64,000 nucleotides of DNA from Flabesymbios commensalis. Taxonomy: Eukaryota; Annelida; Polychaeta; Terebellida; Flabelligeridae. The notes under the pieces are model-generated. The model was not told the origin of the DNA and made no database searches. It saw only the letters and a list, made by a program, of their open reading frames with translations. Of this stretch, positions 49,201 to 58,368 are shown one piece after another. The position numbers and the translations under genes were made by a program. How positions within the stretch are numbered: the first letter of the stretch is position 1; every line of letters begins with the position of its first letter. The stretch lies in contig OZ024903.1 in assembly GCA_964017125.1 (NCBI GenBank), positions 64,933,663 to 64,997,662 of the forward strand, given 5' to 3'.

Positions 49201-52200
49201 GCAATGGTAGGAGTGAGTAGCCTGGTCAGTATCTATTATAACATCATCATTACGTATATCATATTCTACTTGTTTGCCTCCATGACATCACCACTACCAT
49301 GGTCTACATGTGACAACTGGTGGAACACCCCATCTTGCATTCTCACAGGTAACGGTGCACAATACAAATTTTATAATATTGCAGACTGTAACGTTACTGC
49401 AAAATTAATAAGAACCTACATGTATCATCAAATTATGACATCAAATTATCCCCCAGCAAACACAAAACATGTGTATAACATTTGTACAATGCCGGCCCAA
49501 CGTATTCGACGCTGGTCCAGCATTGTACAAATGTTATACAAATGTTTTGTGTTTACTGACTGTTTTCATAGCATTTTTGTGATGATGATCATAACTTAGG
49601 TTAATCCGTGTAAAATGTGGTTGGATATCTCTGTACTTACTTATAAATAAAAACGTCATATTTGGTTCATTTCATTGCACAACTGATACCTAAAATATTC
49701 TTCCATTTCTCATCATTCTGGCAGCAAATGGGACTAATGAGACTGATAAGTCACAGCTTGTTTTCCCCGCTCAGGAATACTGGGAGTAAGTATTAACGTT
49801 GTTATTACTAGCTTAAATATCTGCGATTACAGTCAATAATTTAATAAATAATCATTTATCATTTATTTAATGCTTGAACTTGAAACGTTGAGAAAATGCT
49901 GGCGCCTTGCCATTGCAACGAGCCTAGTATGACTTATCTGAGTGTAGTGCTTAATTGTAGGAATTACATATTAAGGATGACCGATGGTCTTGATAACGGA
50001 TTAGGAGGGATGAGATGGCAGCTGGTGTTGTGCCTGTTAATATCCTGGACAGTAATATTCTATTGTCTCATTAAAGGTGTGAAGAGTACGGGCAAGGTAA
50101 ATAACATTACCTAAGTCAACAACGCTATCTCTATTTGCATCTCTTAAACGTACCGGCAAGGTAAATTACATTACCTAAGTCAACAACACTATCACTATTT
50201 GCATCTCTTAACTCTTCCTTTACCGACTTCCCCCTGATAACACTACCCCTAGAATCCGATTTTTTATAAAGAGGACCCCTGAACTAGCACCTGGGCACAA
50301 TACAGGTTATAGCTTTGCGCAATGCGCACATCACACAAATTAAAAATGCAAGAGAGCATTGCGTCCATGCCACTTACCATTCTGTTGGTGATTTTCAACC
50401 ATGCATGTAATGAAATATCTCCATTGCAGTTAATGCATGTACACATATGGAATTCGCATAAATGCGAAATTGGTAAAGGAAGAGTTAAAGGTGTAGTCAA
50501 CTGTTAAAATTCGCGGGACAAGGGTCCCCCAGAAGGCAATAGTGTCCGTGGGTAGGCCAAGTCCCTATTCCATAATAATACTAAATATGCGTTTCATACC
50601 CAAAGCCCCATTAAGAGCAAGTTCTCAAATCACAGCAAGTTCATATATACTTGAGCGACATCTATGAGTTTATAATTCAAACTCTTGGCCCTTACCCCTC
50701 TACTTGGTCGCTGGCTTGCAATCAAACTGACTGTATTAAAACAGCATTAAAACAGCATTGGATCAATGTCCTGTTTAAGTAGTATCTTGTAATCAGTTCA
50801 GTGGTTATATTAATGCGTCAATCTGTACTCAATAGGCTACCGTATGTCTACACTTGCCCGTCCCAGGCATACGCGTTTTGCAGTTGAATCATTCTTTAAA
50901 CTGTTAAAGGTGGGAAGAGTACTGGCAAGGTAAATTATATTACCTAAGTCAACAACGCTATCACTATTTGCATCTCTTAAACGTACCGGCAAGGTAAATT
51001 ACATTACCTAAGTCAACAACGCTATCTCTATTTGCATCTCTTAAATGTACTGGCAAGGTAAATTACATTACTTAAGTCAACAACGCTATCACTATTTGCA
51101 GATCTTAAGCGTACCGGCAAGGTAAATTACATTACCTAAGTCAACAATGCTATCTCTATTTGTATCTCCTAAATGTACCGGCAAGGTAAATTACATTACC
51201 TAAGTCAAAAACGCTATCACTATTTGCATCTCTTAAAGGTGTGAAGAGTACTGACAAGGTAGATACATTACCAACAACACTATGGCTACCTATATCAAGA
51301 AGCATCTGAGTCAAGTATAACAAAAAAGTACAAAGTATCCACTGCTGTTATCATATTACATAATATTAGGGGAACTTGCCTAAAACGCTCCCTCTGCACA
51401 AAATGCTCACCCAAAACGCGTGATTGGAGATTTACAAATCTTTCTCAGATAGATGACATCATCCCTCTTGTTGTGCAAAGCATCACAGTGCTAAAGATAA
51501 GACAACAACCATCTCAAGCGCAATTACGTAAAAAAGGCACCGAATAGCAAAGGTCTTACAATGCAATTTTGTCACAATGAAAAGGTATGCTTTCTGTCCA
51601 CTTGTGTATGGATGTTTGACGAAACGTTTCTATTTTTATCAAAACGCCCACCCCTTTTGATCTCAAAACGCACAGGAGGAGGCTTTTAAAACATCTAAAT
51701 ATTTGAAATTTAAAATGACCACATACCTCGAGCCCAAAACGCCCGTCCACCACTTTCTTTGAAACAAACACGGACAGGGTGGGCGGGTGACCACTTTACT
51801 TTGGGCCAGAATTGCTTTCTGGTCATATATTACTATTTCTTTACAATGCTACCGAAAAAATATTATACACATGGACTCATCACTGATGATGTATAGTTCG
51901 CGTTTTCATTTGGCTGCTATGGCGTTATTCCTTATATTAAGGGTGTGCGTTTTAAGCAAATTATCCTACTTGTCTGCCTGAAAATTAGAATGAGTAATTA
52001 TGAGGCAGATATGACCTTTTGATACGGAGAAGGCGATACTATATCTATGTGTTTATTGTTGACAGGTGGTATATTTTACGGCACTTTTTCCTTATGTTGT
52101 TCTCACCATTTTGCTAATAAGAGGAGCCACCCTGCCTGGAGCTAAGGAAGGTATCAGAGTCTACATCGTACCTGAATGGGAAAGACTCAAAGACTTTAAT

Positions 52201-55200
52201 GTGAGTGGTAAATTTAAAAAGTGGTTATATAAATCATGTTGTTCTGATCAGATGTGGTCAGATGTCAATATTATGATCTTCACTGCTTATTTGCTGAGTG
52301 TTATAATTTTGTAGTACAGTGTTATAATTACGTTGCACAGTGTTATAATTATGTTGCACAGTGTTAAATTATGTTGTACAGTGTTATACTTATGTTGTAC
52401 AGTGTTCTAATCATGTTGTGCAGTGTTATAATTATGTAGTACAGTGTTATAATTATGTTGTACAGTGTTATAATTATGTTCTACGATGTTATAATTATGT
52501 TGTGCAGTGTTATAATTATGTTGTGCAGTGTTATAATTTTGTTGTGCAGTGTTATAATTATGTTGTGCAGTCCTATAATTATGTTGTACAGTGTTATAAT
52601 TATGTGTTACATAGTTTTAAGTTTGTTATACAGTGTTATAATCATGTTGTGCAGTGTTATAATATGTTGTACAGTGTTATAATTATGTTGTGCAATGTTA
52701 TAATTATGTTCTACAGTGTTTTAATTATGTTGTGCAGTGTTATAATTATTTTTGTGCAGTGTTATAATTATGTAGTACAGTGTTATAATTATGTTCTACA
52801 GTGTTATAATTATGTTGTACAGTGTTGTAATTATGTTGTGCAGTGTTATAATTATGTTGTACAGTGTTATAATTATGTTCTACGTGTCTGATAAAGCCCA
52901 CAGTATATATCGTATATAGTACGTACTGTTCTGCAAAGCCAAAAGACAATATCTTCTTACTTTTCATGTAAGCAGATACTGCTTCGCAGGTCAGAGTACA
53001 TTATCTTGTTCATGAGATGCTGCAACATTCAGATCTTTGTCCCAGATCTTCAACAGTTAGTTACACAGCTTATTTGACCATAGTGTTGTAATAATACTGA
53101 TATTGTACAGGTCTGGGGAGATGCTGCAGTGCAGATCTTCTACTCAGTTGGTCCTGGTTGGGGCGGTCTCATTACCATGGCAAGCTATAACCGTTTCCAT
53201 GACAACTGTCATCGGTAAGTTATCGATCCAGAGAAAAAACACATTGGTCAATCAATTACTATATAATTCTCTCACTGTTGAAAAAATGGTCGAACTGTTC
53301 CGGTTTTTCAGAAAGTAATATGTAGGCCTACGTTATGAAATATATTAGCACTCACCTAATTTAATTTTGACAATTTATCAAATGGCAAGCCAATAAATTT
53401 CATCGTCTATATACTTTTTTATTTATAAATTACCACAATTTCTTAGAAGGTTTTTATAAATAATGTACCTTTTTTTTGCAGAAATTCTATCATCATACCG
53501 TTGATTAATTGTTTGACAAGCCTGTATGGAGGTTTTGCCGTTTTCGCAGTACTAGGCTACATGGCTGAAGAAATAGGTGTAGACGTTCTAGATGTCACCA
53601 GCAGTGGTAGGATTCATATTTATACACAACTGATACATGTAGTTAACGAATGAACGAATTATAACCGGCAGTTGTGTTGACGTATATTCAGCCTACCCGT
53701 TAGCTAGGAACGGATGGTTATTATAAGTTTGATAAAACAAAATGTTGGTGAGGGAGAAGAGGACCTTTGTATTTACGAACAAAGTATATTTATGAAAAGA
53801 GTCGATTTTACACAATAATCTTGTGTATATGTAAATACGCTTTATTGGTTTAAATCCGTGATTTTGTATTTAAGTTTGTAGCCTGTGTATATCTGTGACA
53901 TCTATATATGCAATAGGTTATACTTTTGGCCATGGTACATAGATTCATGATTTCAGCTGCATTCACATAATATACGAATACGAACACTGCAAAAAATGTC
54001 TCTTATGAATCAGTGATTCAGAATAAACAACAAACGCGTAATACGTAAAACAACAAACACGTAAATCTTGGTGGATATCATGTTCGTATACGTGTCCGTA
54101 TATGTTAACACCCGTGAAGGGGTGTATACTAGGCGAGGTCAAAGGCGTCCTGAACCCCCTTTTTTAATTTCCGGGCCTCGAAACCCCTTTTATTCTATTT
54201 TTTACCTGTTCACCCTCCTTATGACAGAAAGCTACGCACGCTTCTGTACCCATGACAAAATACTATACAGGAGGGATTATCGTCTTGTTCGTATTCGTAT
54301 ATAATGTTTATGTTTATCCTGAATCACTGATTCATTATCTGTGCCGTCCTTCTGGTTTCCACATTTTATTATTTAATTACATGTCTGTTCTTTATCCTGA
54401 ATCACTGATTCGTTATCTGTGATTTATGTCTGGTTTACACACTTCATTACTTTATTACATATTTGTTGTTTATCCTGAATCACTGATTCGTTATCTGTGA
54501 CGTCCTTCTGGTTCACATACTTTATTATTTATTACATGTTTGTTGTTTATTCTGTATCACTGATTCGTTATCTTTGACGTTCTTCTGATTTACACACTTC
54601 ACTATTTTATTACAGGTCCTGGTTTACTGTTTGTCGCCTATCCTGAAGCCTTAGCACGTATGCCTGTTGCTCCTCTATGGTCCATACTTTTCTTCCTCAT
54701 GGTGTTTACACTGGGTCTGGACAGCGTGGTTAGTAGTTTGTATTATTATTATTATTATTTTTATTGTTTATAATTATGTAGTAAAATTATGTAATACATG
54801 TTACTCTACAATGCTGCTCTAATTCTAACCATTTTAGTTCTTATAATGTATTTACCAAAAGGGGCATATTTTTTATTGATCCTAATTTACGTACATTTAT
54901 TGTACTGTTCTCCATTTTTATATGTGATTTGTTTTCAGTTCGTGATGTTTGAGACGGCGATGACTGCGTTGGCAGATGAGTTCCCCCATATAATACGTCA
55001 CAACAAAGCCAAGGCAACGCTAGCTCTCTGTGTTGTCTTCTTCTTGTTGGGATTACCACAGTGTACAGAAGTGAATACATAAGTAAACTGACAGGGCTGG
55101 TATTTATATAGCGGTCGACCTATATCTTAGACATATGATTGGTGTAGATGATTATCTTAACCAATTACGTGCCTAGGATATCCTGGGTCACTCGCAGTGA

Positions 55201-58200
55201 GAACACAGGCCATGTCGTACCCTTAATCCTATCTTTTTCTACGCTTACACCGCATTCTGTGAAACGCAGTGACGTCACTCGGTGAAAAGAGGTTATATAG
55301 CACCCCCTCCCCCATACTTCATTCTGTGAAACGCAGTGACGTCACTCGGTGAAAACAAAGTTATATAAGAACCCCCCCCCCCCCCCATACTTCATTGTAT
55401 TAGCCAGCTCGGTGAAAACAAAGGAGGTAGAAGTCATTGAGTTTCACAGATATTCACACAATAGGCCTATATTACATTTCAAGTTCAACTTAAAAAAAAT
55501 ACAATAACCATAAGGAGCAAAGAACAATTATTATACATAAAATATATTATTACATCATGTGAATAATTATGTGTAATGCAAAGAAAAACAGCAGTATCTG
55601 CTTACATGAAAAGTAAGCCCTTACTGTTTGACTTTGCATGGCTAAATACGTACACTGGATAGGAAGGAGTTTATACCTCACATGGCTGTATGTTTACCTT
55701 TTACAGGGTGGTTTTTACTTGATGCAGCTGATGAACAGTTACTCTGCTGATTATCCACTTATAATCATCTCATTTCTTGAAATCATAGCCGTCATATATT
55801 GTTATGGTACGTTGACCTGTGTCATCACCTGGTAAAATTATGCTATGTAATTTATACTTTTTACCCGCTCTCAAATTTTATTTTAAACACTTTAATAAAA
55901 ATCAAATTTCTAACTCCTCACAGTGATATTAATACATATTTGTAATGTAGTGACATGTGACATTTTTTTCACACTTAAATAATAATGCTGACTTTTGTGA
56001 GGCTTTATTTTGTGGCAGTTTTACCAACATAATATGTGGGTACACGGAATGTATTTTTAATACCGAAACATATATTCCTGGTATATTAATGGGCATCTTG
56101 GCCTAAAATTATGCAATGACGATTATATACAATGGTGTAGCGATACGTAAGAGTGTACTTACTTACCAATACTTAGTCACTAATACATATTTACTAATAT
56201 TTACTTACGCACTTACTCACTTAGCATGTGTAAAACCAATTATATTTGTTTTAGGTTTTAACAGATATTTTCAGAATATTAAAACCATGCTGGGCTTTGA
56301 GCCTAACTACTTTTGGAAAGTTATGTGGATATTTATCACCCCCGTGACCATATTGGTATGTGAACAAATAGCTTAGAATGATACACATCGGATGCACAAC
56401 CCAGCAAACACAAAACATTTGTATAGCATTTGTATAGCATTTGTACAACATCGGCCCTACGTCTTCGACGTTGGTCTAACATTTTACAAATGTTATACTA
56501 TTGTTTTGTGTTTGCTGGGAACAGCATTTACCATGGCAGGAAAGTTCTGTCGTGCAAAGCCAAATGGCTGTAACTGCTCACTTTTCAAGTATGATAGAGT
56601 ATGCATGCACATAGCGCCGGACTCTTTGCATTCACTACGGGGTGACACAGACACAATTACTCTATGGTCCTGATTTATTTTGCCTAATAATGGAGGTTAG
56701 GTATATGCGTACCAAAGGTCGACATCTTGTCGTGGGCCTCATAATGTATAGTACGGCTCTCATGGAAAGCAAGTATCTCACCATACTATAATTTTAGCAT
56801 ATCCTGCATTTAGGCCTTATATCTGTTTATGCCAAACGGAGTCGTCCGTCGTCACCGACCTAATTAGAAATAACAATTTATGAAAGCTTCTTCAACCTCA
56901 ATTCCAAATTCTTTGTTTGAAATAAATAACGATTTTGCATAGCAATTTATTGGCAGATTTGTGGAAATGTAATTACCAGTTTTTCAGTTTGGAACTAAAT
57001 ATGACATATATATATAGTTAGGAGTTGGAACGAATAATTTCCTGCAGTGTTCTGTAGTGTTGAAATAAGCTGTGTTTACGGTATTTTACCTTTTATTTCC
57101 TGTCCTTGTTATTGACAGCTGATAATCATCTTTATGAGTGTTAACTACACCCGGATCTCAGTGGGGAATTACCTATATCCCCTGTGGGCAGAGCTGCTGG
57201 GCTGGGCCATGTGTGCTGCTTCTCTCATCTGGATACCATTCTGGATGATTGTAGCCTTTATACGACACTGTAGACAACATGTAAGTACACGATAAAAATA
57301 ATTATTGTTATTTTATGTTTCTCGTACATCTAACATGAACATTGTCGTAAGGTGGTCTTCATGTTCTAACCTCGGACATAACGTGTCAGCCACCCCCAGA
57401 TGACCAGTGGTCGATGCTCGTCTTCTCAGATGGGAGTCTTACAACGATGGACGTGTTAGAGTTTGGAGGACGCATGGTCAGAGGTTCTTCACATATTGCA
57501 AGTCTCAAACCCGGATAAACACCACCCTATCCGTCATGATGTGCGGGTATATCGATCGGGGGGGGGGGGCACTATAATGTATATCGATTGTTGTCATGTG
57601 TCAATAATTTTTAAATCTCTCTATTGTCAGTATACTTTTAAAACGCCGCTCCAGGTAAAATGTGAAGCTCAGTGGCATAACACAGTATTAAATCAGTTCT
57701 TCTGAATGGATCGTAACGTATTGTCATTCAAATAACTTGATGAATATAAATTGTGTCTACAGTCTGTCCAGCGGTAGAAGATTGTCCATACCTATATTTT
57801 CGCTTATTACTCAGACCATTCCGAACCGATTTTCATGAAGTTTTAAGTTTAAACATGAATGAAGGGAATATGTTTATCGAAGAGCGTCACAACTAGCAAA
57901 TGTACCGCTGGACGGACTATAAACTTTTTATGTTTTGTTTTAGTTTTGATTTATTTAGTTTTGTTGGTCTAGTTCTGTCACTATAGTTAAATAATTAATA
58001 TTGTTTTATGTCTACATAGGGGGTTAGAACCACGCTGTCCAATCCAATGACGACATTCCGTAATTTGATTCGACCAACAGAAGATTGGGGTCCAGCATTG
58101 CAAAAACACAGGGATTTGGAGAAGCAGGGATACTGGATGTCGTCTGCACCTGTAGACAATACATCACCTACTCCTGAAAAACCGTTGTCAGATGAGGGAC

Positions 58201-58256
58201 GAGATAATCCTGGATATAACAGCAATGGCGTGATAGCACACGATACACGATTCTGA
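46268..58256 (+). CDS. SLC6 family Na+/Cl- dependent transporter, glycine-transporter-like, gene 2 (15 exons)
   Basis: Coding exons: 46268-46282, 46456-46612, 47982-48113, 49190-49348, 49725-49785, 49961-50096, 52066-52200, 53111-53214, 53482-53606, 54616-54728, 54939-55070, 55707-55806, 56255-56355, 57119-57280, 58020-58256. All joins are GT-AG and give 622 codons. It is predicted to be a 12-TM plasma-membrane Na+/Cl- symporter. TM1 carries the standard [10 protein letters not shown]; chloride ligands are Tyr85, Gln273, Ser277, Asn309, Ser313; the Na2 pair is Asp377-Ser378. TM6 [20 protein letters not shown] and the tail [11 protein letters not shown] point to the glycine-transporter branch; Gly279 is the GlyT1-type residue. 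EL2 has a cysteine pair and sequons NGT and NET. Intron positions and phases equal those of gene 1, so this is its tandem paralogue and the more conservative copy. Glycine (or sarcosine) as substrate is inferred. Confidence 0.92.
46456..46612 (+). CDS. Gene 2 exon 2 (N-terminus and TM1)
   Basis: Residues 6-58: acidic N-tail, [20 protein letters not shown], then [17 protein letters not shown], a textbook SLC6 TM1 with all near-invariant residues present. Confidence 0.94.
46623..46729. mobile_element. Hairpin MITE, CAGCAAAC family, just after the exon 2 donor
   Basis: CAGCAAACGAAAGACATTGA and complement around GGGCCAGCGTCGCAGACG. Starts 11 bases after exon 2 of gene 2. Related to, but distinct from, the CCCAGCAAACACAAAAC copies. 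Confidence 0.8.
46730..47981 (+). other. Gene 2 intron 2, nothing recognised
   Basis: Contains a short repeat CCAAATGATTTGGTGCGCG at 47300-47356; otherwise nothing recognised. Confidence 0.4.
47982..48113 (+). CDS. Gene 2 exon 3 (TM2)
   Basis: Residues 58-102: [20 protein letters not shown], then [13 protein letters not shown]. Tyr85 is the chloride ligand. Same 132-nt length as gene 1 exon 3. Confidence 0.93.
48150..48344. mobile_element. MITE with TIR GTCGACCATCCTGCAG
   Basis: Left GTCGACCATCCTGCAGTATT and CACTCAACCCCTGAATGCG are matched in inverse at 48270-48344. About 195 bp, 37 bases after exon 3 of gene 2. Confidence 0.7.
48345..49189 (+). other. Gene 2 intron 3, right part, no gene
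   Basis: Two degraded pieces (48430-48520, 48640-48690) resemble the GGGTCAACGTC palindromes; nothing else seen. Confidence 0.4.
49190..49348 (+). CDS. Gene 2 exon 4 (TM3, EL2 start)
   Basis: Residues 102-155: [20 protein letters not shown], then [17 protein letters not shown] with the EL2 disulfide pair. Four codons shorter than gene 1 exon 4 at the variable loop end. Confidence 0.93.
49452..49558. mobile_element. Hairpin MITE, CCCAGCAAACACAAAAC family, copy 3
   Basis: CCCAGCAAACACAAAACATG and complement around GGCCCAACGTATTCGACGCT. It lies in intron 4 of gene 2, 103 bases after the exon 4 donor, the same intron and side as copy 1 in gene 1. Confidence 0.85.
49725..49785 (+). CDS. Gene 2 exon 5 (EL2, glycosylation sites)
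   Basis: 61-nt exon, residues 155-175: [20 protein letters not shown]. Two N-glycosylation sequons. Same phases as gene 1 exon 5 and three codons longer. Confidence 0.88.
49961..50096 (+). CDS. Gene 2 exon 6 (TM4); source of the donor-derived array
   Basis: Residues 175-220: [22 protein letters not shown]4, ending KGVKSTGK. The last 26 bases, the donor and about 47 intron bases recur as a tandem array in the following intron. Confidence 0.92.
50218..50488. mobile_element. TTAA MITE, family TTAACTCTTCCTTTACC, best copy, inside the donor array
   Basis: TTAACTCTTCCTTTACC at the left and its exact complement GGTAAAGGAAGAGTTAA at the right, 271 bp with the TTAA copies. It entered at the TTAA present in the array unit. 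Confidence 0.9.
50489..50904 (+). other. Unrecognised insertion inside the donor array
   Basis: Begins AGGTGTAGTCAACTGTTAAA and ends TTTAAACTGTTAAAGGTGG. Not related to the array unit or to any element I recognise. Confidence 0.4.
51291..52065 (+). other. Gene 2 intron 6, right part, nothing recognised
   Basis: Contains several CAAAACGC words (51360-51740) without clear tandem order; no gene seen. Confidence 0.4.
52066..52200 (+). CDS. Gene 2 exon 7 (TM5, EL3)
   Basis: Residues 221-265: [20 protein letters not shown], then [18 protein letters not shown]. Here the acceptor is single copy, showing that the exon predates the array seen in gene 1. Confidence 0.93.
52278..52890 (+). repeat. 21-bp minisatellite in gene 2 intron 7
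   Basis: About 28 units of AGTGTTATAATTATGTTGTA plus C/G, starting about 80 bases after exon 7. The unit resembles the last 30 bases before exon 8 (AGTGTTGTAATAAT ... TTGTACAG). Confidence 0.95.
52931..52990. repeat. Hairpin MITE GCAAAGCCAAAAGGCAGTA, copy 2
   Basis: CTGCAAAGCCAAAAGACAAT and complement around TACTTTTCATGTAAG; stem-loop of about 60 bases directly after the 21-bp array. Confidence 0.75.
53111..53214 (+). CDS. Gene 2 exon 8 (TM6)
   Basis: Residues 266-300: [20 protein letters not shown] then [13 protein letters not shown]. Gln273 and Ser277 are chloride ligands. Acceptor TTGTACAG resembles the 21-bp array in the preceding intron. Confidence 0.93.
53482..53606 (+). CDS. Gene 2 exon 9 (TM7)
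   Basis: Residues 300-342: [20 protein letters not shown], then [17 protein letters not shown]. Asn309 and Ser313 are in place. Confidence 0.92.
53607..53970 (+). other. Gene 2 intron 9, left part, nothing recognised
   Basis: No gene or repeat recognised. Confidence 0.4.
53971..54302. repeat. Inverted motifs ATACGAATACGAACA and GAATCAGTGATTCAG
   Basis: ATATACGAATACGAACA at 53971 is inverse at 54284-54302. GAATCAGTGATTCAGAATAA at about 54008 is the inverse of the unit of the array that follows. Possibly a small TIR element. Confidence 0.5.
54305..54615 (+). repeat. 78-bp tandem array abutting exon 10 of gene 2
   Basis: Four units with TTTATCCTGAATCACTGATT at about 54311, 54390, 54469 and 54547 (spacing 78-79). 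The array runs straight into the exon 10 acceptor. The unit shares GTTTGTnGnnTATCCTGAA with exon 10 bases 54629-54647. Confidence 0.9.
54616..54728 (+). CDS. Gene 2 exon 10 (EL4, TM8 first half)
   Basis: Residues 342-379: [17 protein letters not shown], then TM8 ending TLGLDSV. Asp377-Ser378 are Na2 ligands. Preceded directly by a 78-bp tandem array. Confidence 0.93.
54939..55070 (+). CDS. Gene 2 exon 11 (TM8 end, TM9)
   Basis: Residues 380-423: [16 protein letters not shown], then TM9 ending LLGLPQCTE. Same length and phase as in gene 1. Confidence 0.93.
55252..55400 (+). repeat. Tandem duplicate with CRE and TATA-like motifs
   Basis: Two 67-bp copies, each with CGCAGTGACGTCACTCGGTG (CRE palindrome TGACGTCA at 55270 and 55337), GTTATATA and a C-rich tract, then a third partial copy at 55409. 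It lies in intron 11 of gene 2. Confidence 0.8.
55576..55640. repeat. Hairpin MITE GCAAAGCCAAAAGGCAGTA, copy 3
   Basis: ATGCAAAGAAAAACAGCAGT and complement around CATGAAAAGTAAG. Confidence 0.7.
55707..55806 (+). CDS. Gene 2 exon 12 (TM10)
   Basis: Residues 424-457: [20 protein letters not shown], then ending VIYCYG. Phase 1 donor TATG|GTACGT. Confidence 0.92.
56255..56355 (+). CDS. Gene 2 exon 13 (IL5, TM11 start)
   Basis: Residues 457-490: [20 protein letters not shown], then TM11 start ending PVTIL. Donor GTATGT. Confidence 0.92.
56400..56519. mobile_element. Hairpin MITE, CCCAGCAAACACAAAAC family, copy 4
   Basis: CCCAGCAAACACAAAACATT and exact complement end AATGTTTTGTG-like TTTGCTGGG. 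A short TGTATAGCATT duplication lengthens the left arm. Starts 45 bases after exon 13 of gene 2. Confidence 0.85.
56551..56592. repeat. Half copy of the GCAAAGCC hairpin
   Basis: GTGCAAAGCCAAATGGCTGT then AACTGCTCACTTTTCAAGT; the second arm is missing. Confidence 0.55.
56593..57118 (+). other. Gene 2 intron 13, right part, nothing recognised
   Basis: No gene or repeat recognised. Confidence 0.4.
57119..57280 (+). CDS. Gene 2 exon 14 (TM11 end, TM12)
   Basis: Residues 491-544: [20 protein letters not shown], then TM12 with [20 protein letters not shown]. Donor CAT|GTAAGT. Confidence 0.93.
57281..58019 (+). other. Gene 2 intron 14, nothing recognised
   Basis: Only a G10 run near 57559 stands out. 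Confidence 0.4.
58020..58256 (+). CDS. Gene 2 exon 15 (C-tail, stop)
   Basis: Residues 545-622. [11 protein letters not shown] is the glycine-transporter tail signature; the tail ends DTRF, a class I PDZ-type terminus shared with gene 1. A GTGA microsatellite starts a few bases after the stop. Confidence 0.93.
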   Translation, partial: GVRTTLSNPMTTFRNLIRPTEDWGPALQKHRDLEKQGYWMSSAPVDNTSPTPEKPLSDEGRDNPGYNSNGVIAHDTRF

Positions 58257-58262
58257 AGCGGT

Positions 58263-58368
58263 GTGAGTGAGTGAGTGAGTGAGTGAGTGAGTGAGTGAGT
58301 GAGTGAGTGAGTGAGTGAGTGAGTGAGTGAGTGAGTGAGTGAGTGAGTGAGTGAGTGAGTGAGTGAGT
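58263..58368 (+). repeat. (GTGA)n microsatellite just after the gene 2 stop
   Basis: About 26 uninterrupted GTGA units starting six bases after the stop codon, so part of the 3'UTR if the polyadenylation call is right. Each period contains a consensus GTGAGT word. Confidence 0.97.

Larger units (their letters stand above)
50071..51290 (+). repeat. Exon-6-donor-derived tandem array, 64-bp unit, interrupted
   Basis: The unit carries TTAAACGTACCGGCAAGGTA then AATTACATTACCTAAGTCAA and ACGCTATCTCTATTTGCATC. It starts in exon 6 itself (50071), repeats at 50144, is interrupted by a MITE and other sequence (50218-50904), and continues with about six units at 50905-51290. Most units lack nine exon bases; those at about 50905 and 51233 keep the full KGVKSTGK-coding end. 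Each copy preserves the AAG|GTAAAT donor or a close variant. Confidence 0.9.
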
